Source: Bacteroidales bacterium
GTDB taxonomy: Bacteria > Bacteroidota > Bacteroidia > Bacteroidales > Lentimicrobiaceae
Length of the DNA stretch: 6,290 bases
Reading direction: 5' to 3'
Assembly: GCA_022837485.1 (NCBI GenBank)
Contig: JALHHH010000096.1
Span: 1-6,290 of the forward strand
Each line of letters begins with the position of its first letter. The first letter of the stretch is position 1. Position numbers and translations under genes: made by a program. Shown in pieces: positions 4,823-6,290 of this stretch. Under the pieces are notes generated by a model, which was not told the DNA's origin, made no database searches, and worked only from the letters and a program-made list of their open reading frames with translations.

Positions 4823-6290
4823 TCAGTGGGAAATCTGATTAATCAGGATTTTCTTGCTGATATTGCATCCTTCTCCGCTAAGTTGAATAACGTAGATTCC
4901 AGGCTTCAGGCTCTGGGGTTCAGTAATTGAGGTAAAATGCAACCGATGCGTACCTCCTGAGATTATTCCGGTCGGATATCTGCTTATTATTGATCCTGAG
5001 CCAGATATCAGCGAAAGGTGGTAGTTGCCGGACGATGGTACTGTAAACTTTACGACACTCATGGAAGCAGAAGGATTGGGGATCACATCGAGCAAGAGCG
5101 GGTTTACTATCTGATATGTTGCCTGATCGATAACAAAATGGAAATGCATGATGTCGTTATTTCCATCAACAAGGGTGTCGGCAAACACCGTTCCGGCGCC
5201 GGAGTAGATGCAGGATCCCTGGTGATATCCGTAAACCACATTGCTTAAGATTACGGAATCCTCCAGAAGCATTGCAACATAATATGTCTGTCCGGGCCCG
5301 TTGATCTGTATGCTGCATGGATAAATGGCATTGTCGTTTTGGTCGGTCGCTTTTACGATAAGATCTCTTCTGTATGGGATGAGGTTGAAATTGACATCCG
5401 TGGTTGTTAGTCCCGGTTCAACCTGAACATTTTGTATGACAGCGATTTGTGTCCATATATGGTTTGCGCTTACCTCATAAACTCCGGTTTCAAGTTCAAG
5501 ATAATAAAATCCATTTTCTGAAGGGTGTGTGGTTTGTGTGCCGGCCATTACGGTTACTTCCGTAAGATTGTAAACATTGCCTTCAACGGAAACATATCCC
5601 TGAATATAACCGGTTGACGGAAGCGGTACCAGACTGAAGTTGACATTAGGTGTTGTATTTCCCGGGGTAACGGTGATGCTGCTTCGTATCTGCGGCGTAT
5701 ATCCCTGCAAAGATGCTTCCACATCCCACGAACCTCCCGGGACTTCAAGGGTGTAATAGCCGCTCTGATCCGGGCTGGTTGAATAACTTCCTGAGGAAAC
5801 AATAACATCGGTAACGCTGCCGTTTCCACCTTCCAGTATAATGGATCCAGATATAAATCCGGTTGTCGGCATAGGGTCAAGAAAAAAGTCAATGCCTGTG
5901 GTTGACTGATTTTCAAGTACTACTACTCCGGTTTGAGCACCCGGATAATATCCCCCGAGGGTTGCGGTTACGGTATAGGTTCCCGTGGGTACTGTCATGA
6001 AATAGATTCCGGTAGGGTCGGGGAGAGTGGAAACATTTCCGGCTGTTAACAAAACCTGGGTTACGTTGCCGTTTCCGCCGTTCAGCATTACCTGTCCCTG
6101 AATGCTTCCAAATGCAGGATCCCAGGCTCCCAGCGTTCCGTCGAGCAGCAGGTTCTGGGCGTAGATATCGGAGGCTCCGTTGCGGTTGTCCTCCCAGGCA
6201 ATAATCCATTGATTGTCCTGGAATTCGTTGATGACAGGATGCACTTTTGATGAAGCGGCATTGGAGACTGGAACCTGCTGATCGGTCCAC
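4823..6290 (-). CDS. Large T9SS-secreted protein with carboxypeptidase-regulatory-like repeats, C-terminal part
   Basis: The frame stays open from the TGA at 4823-4825 to the right edge (first full codon 6287-6289), so the N-terminus is missing. A GTG at 6244 is in frame but lies inside the domain and is not a credible start. About 488 residues are visible. Counting from that GTG codon: residues 1-45, with the 15 codons before them, contain WIIAWEDNRNGASDIYAQ, a motif I associate with beta-propeller-like blades in large secreted Bacteroidota proteins. Residues 46-128, 129-211 and 212-292 are three tandem beta-sandwich modules like the carboxypeptidase regulatory domain (PF13620 type). Residues 293-382 form another beta-rich segment without a clear assignment. 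Residues 383-470 are a T9SS type A sorting domain: LLLDVIPNPS, then a Ser/Gly-rich beta segment, LKPGIYVIQLSG and KKILINQ. In this system the tail directs passage across the outer membrane and is normally removed. No catalytic domain is visible; the function may lie in the missing N-terminal part. Confidence 0.9.
   Translation of the reverse strand, partial: WTDQQVPVSNAASSKVHPVINEFQDNQWIIAWEDNRNGASDIYAQNLLLDGTLGAWDPAFGSIQGQVMLNGGNGNVTQVLLTAGNVSTLPDPTGIYFMTVPTGTYTVTATLGGYYPGAQTGVVVLENQSTTGIDFFLDPMPTTGFISGSIILEGGNGSVTDVIVSSGSYSTSPDQSGYYTLEVPGGSWDVEASLQGYTPQIRSSITVTPGNTTPNVNFSLVPLPSTGYIQGYVSVEGNVYNLTEVTVMAGTQTTHPSENGFYYLELETGVYEVSANHIWTQIAVIQNVQVEPGLTTTDVNFNLIPYRRDLIVKATDQNDNAIYPCSIQINGPGQTYYVAMLLEDSVILSNVVYGYHQGSCIYSGAGTVFADTLVDGNNDIMHFHFVIDQATYQIVNPLLLDVIPNPSASMSVVKFTVPSSGNYHLSLISGSGSIISRYPTGIISGGTHRLHFTSITEPQSLKPGIYVIQLSGEGCNISKKILINQISH
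5369..6109 (-). repeat. Three tandem 81-83-residue protein repeats
   Basis: Units at 5861-6109, 5612-5860 and 5369-5611 encode modules of 83, 83 and 81 residues. Each opens with GxIxG, has a V(T)xV strand near residue 18 (NVTQV, SVTDV, NLTEV), an invariant SxxGxY-like turn in the middle (DPTGIY, DQSGYY, SENGFY), a P/TGxxxV strand, and ends with (V/I)xFxLxPxP or similar. This is protein-level repetition; the DNA copies have diverged, so the duplication is not recent. Confidence 0.8.

Noticed and set aside
5913..6290. Second open frame on the - strand at the right edge
   Set aside because: It shares the strand but not the frame of the T9SS protein; it is rich in Arg, Ser and Gly, as expected for an out-of-frame shadow, whereas the other frame has recognised domains.

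Overview
The window looks like chromosomal DNA of a Bacteroidota bacterium, probably a Bacteroidia-like environmental or anaerobic lineage; genus cannot be judged from sequence alone. The reasons are: three upstream regions carry perfect matches to the Bacteroidota -7 promoter element TAnnTTTG, start codons lack Shine-Dalgarno sequences, a large secreted protein ends in a type IX secretion (T9SS) sorting domain, and the lipoproteins and sigma-factor tail are of Bacteroidota type. Layout, left to right: (1) the last 33 codons of a sigma-70 family RNA polymerase sigma factor (+), closed by a strong intrinsic terminator; (2) a 67-codon small gene (+) of unknown function with its own terminator; (3) a leftward two-gene operon, made of an outer-membrane beta-barrel-like protein followed, with a 16-base overlap, by a lipoprotein of the beta-lactamase/serine hydrolase fold; (4) a rightward flavoprotein of the HI0933-like PP_4765 (TIGR03862) type, transcribed divergently from the operon; (5) a leftward lipoprotein with two OB-fold-like modules, converging on the flavoprotein gene across a shared bidirectional terminator; (6) the C-terminal part of a large T9SS-exported protein (-), running off the right edge, with a propeller-like segment, three tandem carboxypeptidase-regulatory-like repeats and a sorting domain. 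Most of the proteins are envelope or secreted proteins of unknown specific role. The clearest anomaly is the serine hydrolase homologue: all three catalytic motifs of the fold are replaced (GITD for SxxK, YSA for YxN, ISG for H/KxG), and no SxxK occurs anywhere in its 397 residues, although the frame is intact. It therefore looks like a pseudoenzyme, co-translated with a beta-barrel partner. No tRNA, rRNA, CRISPR array, insertion sequence or phage gene was seen. No stretch over 300 bases lacks a gene; the longest gap is the 209-base divergent promoter region at 2469-2677.
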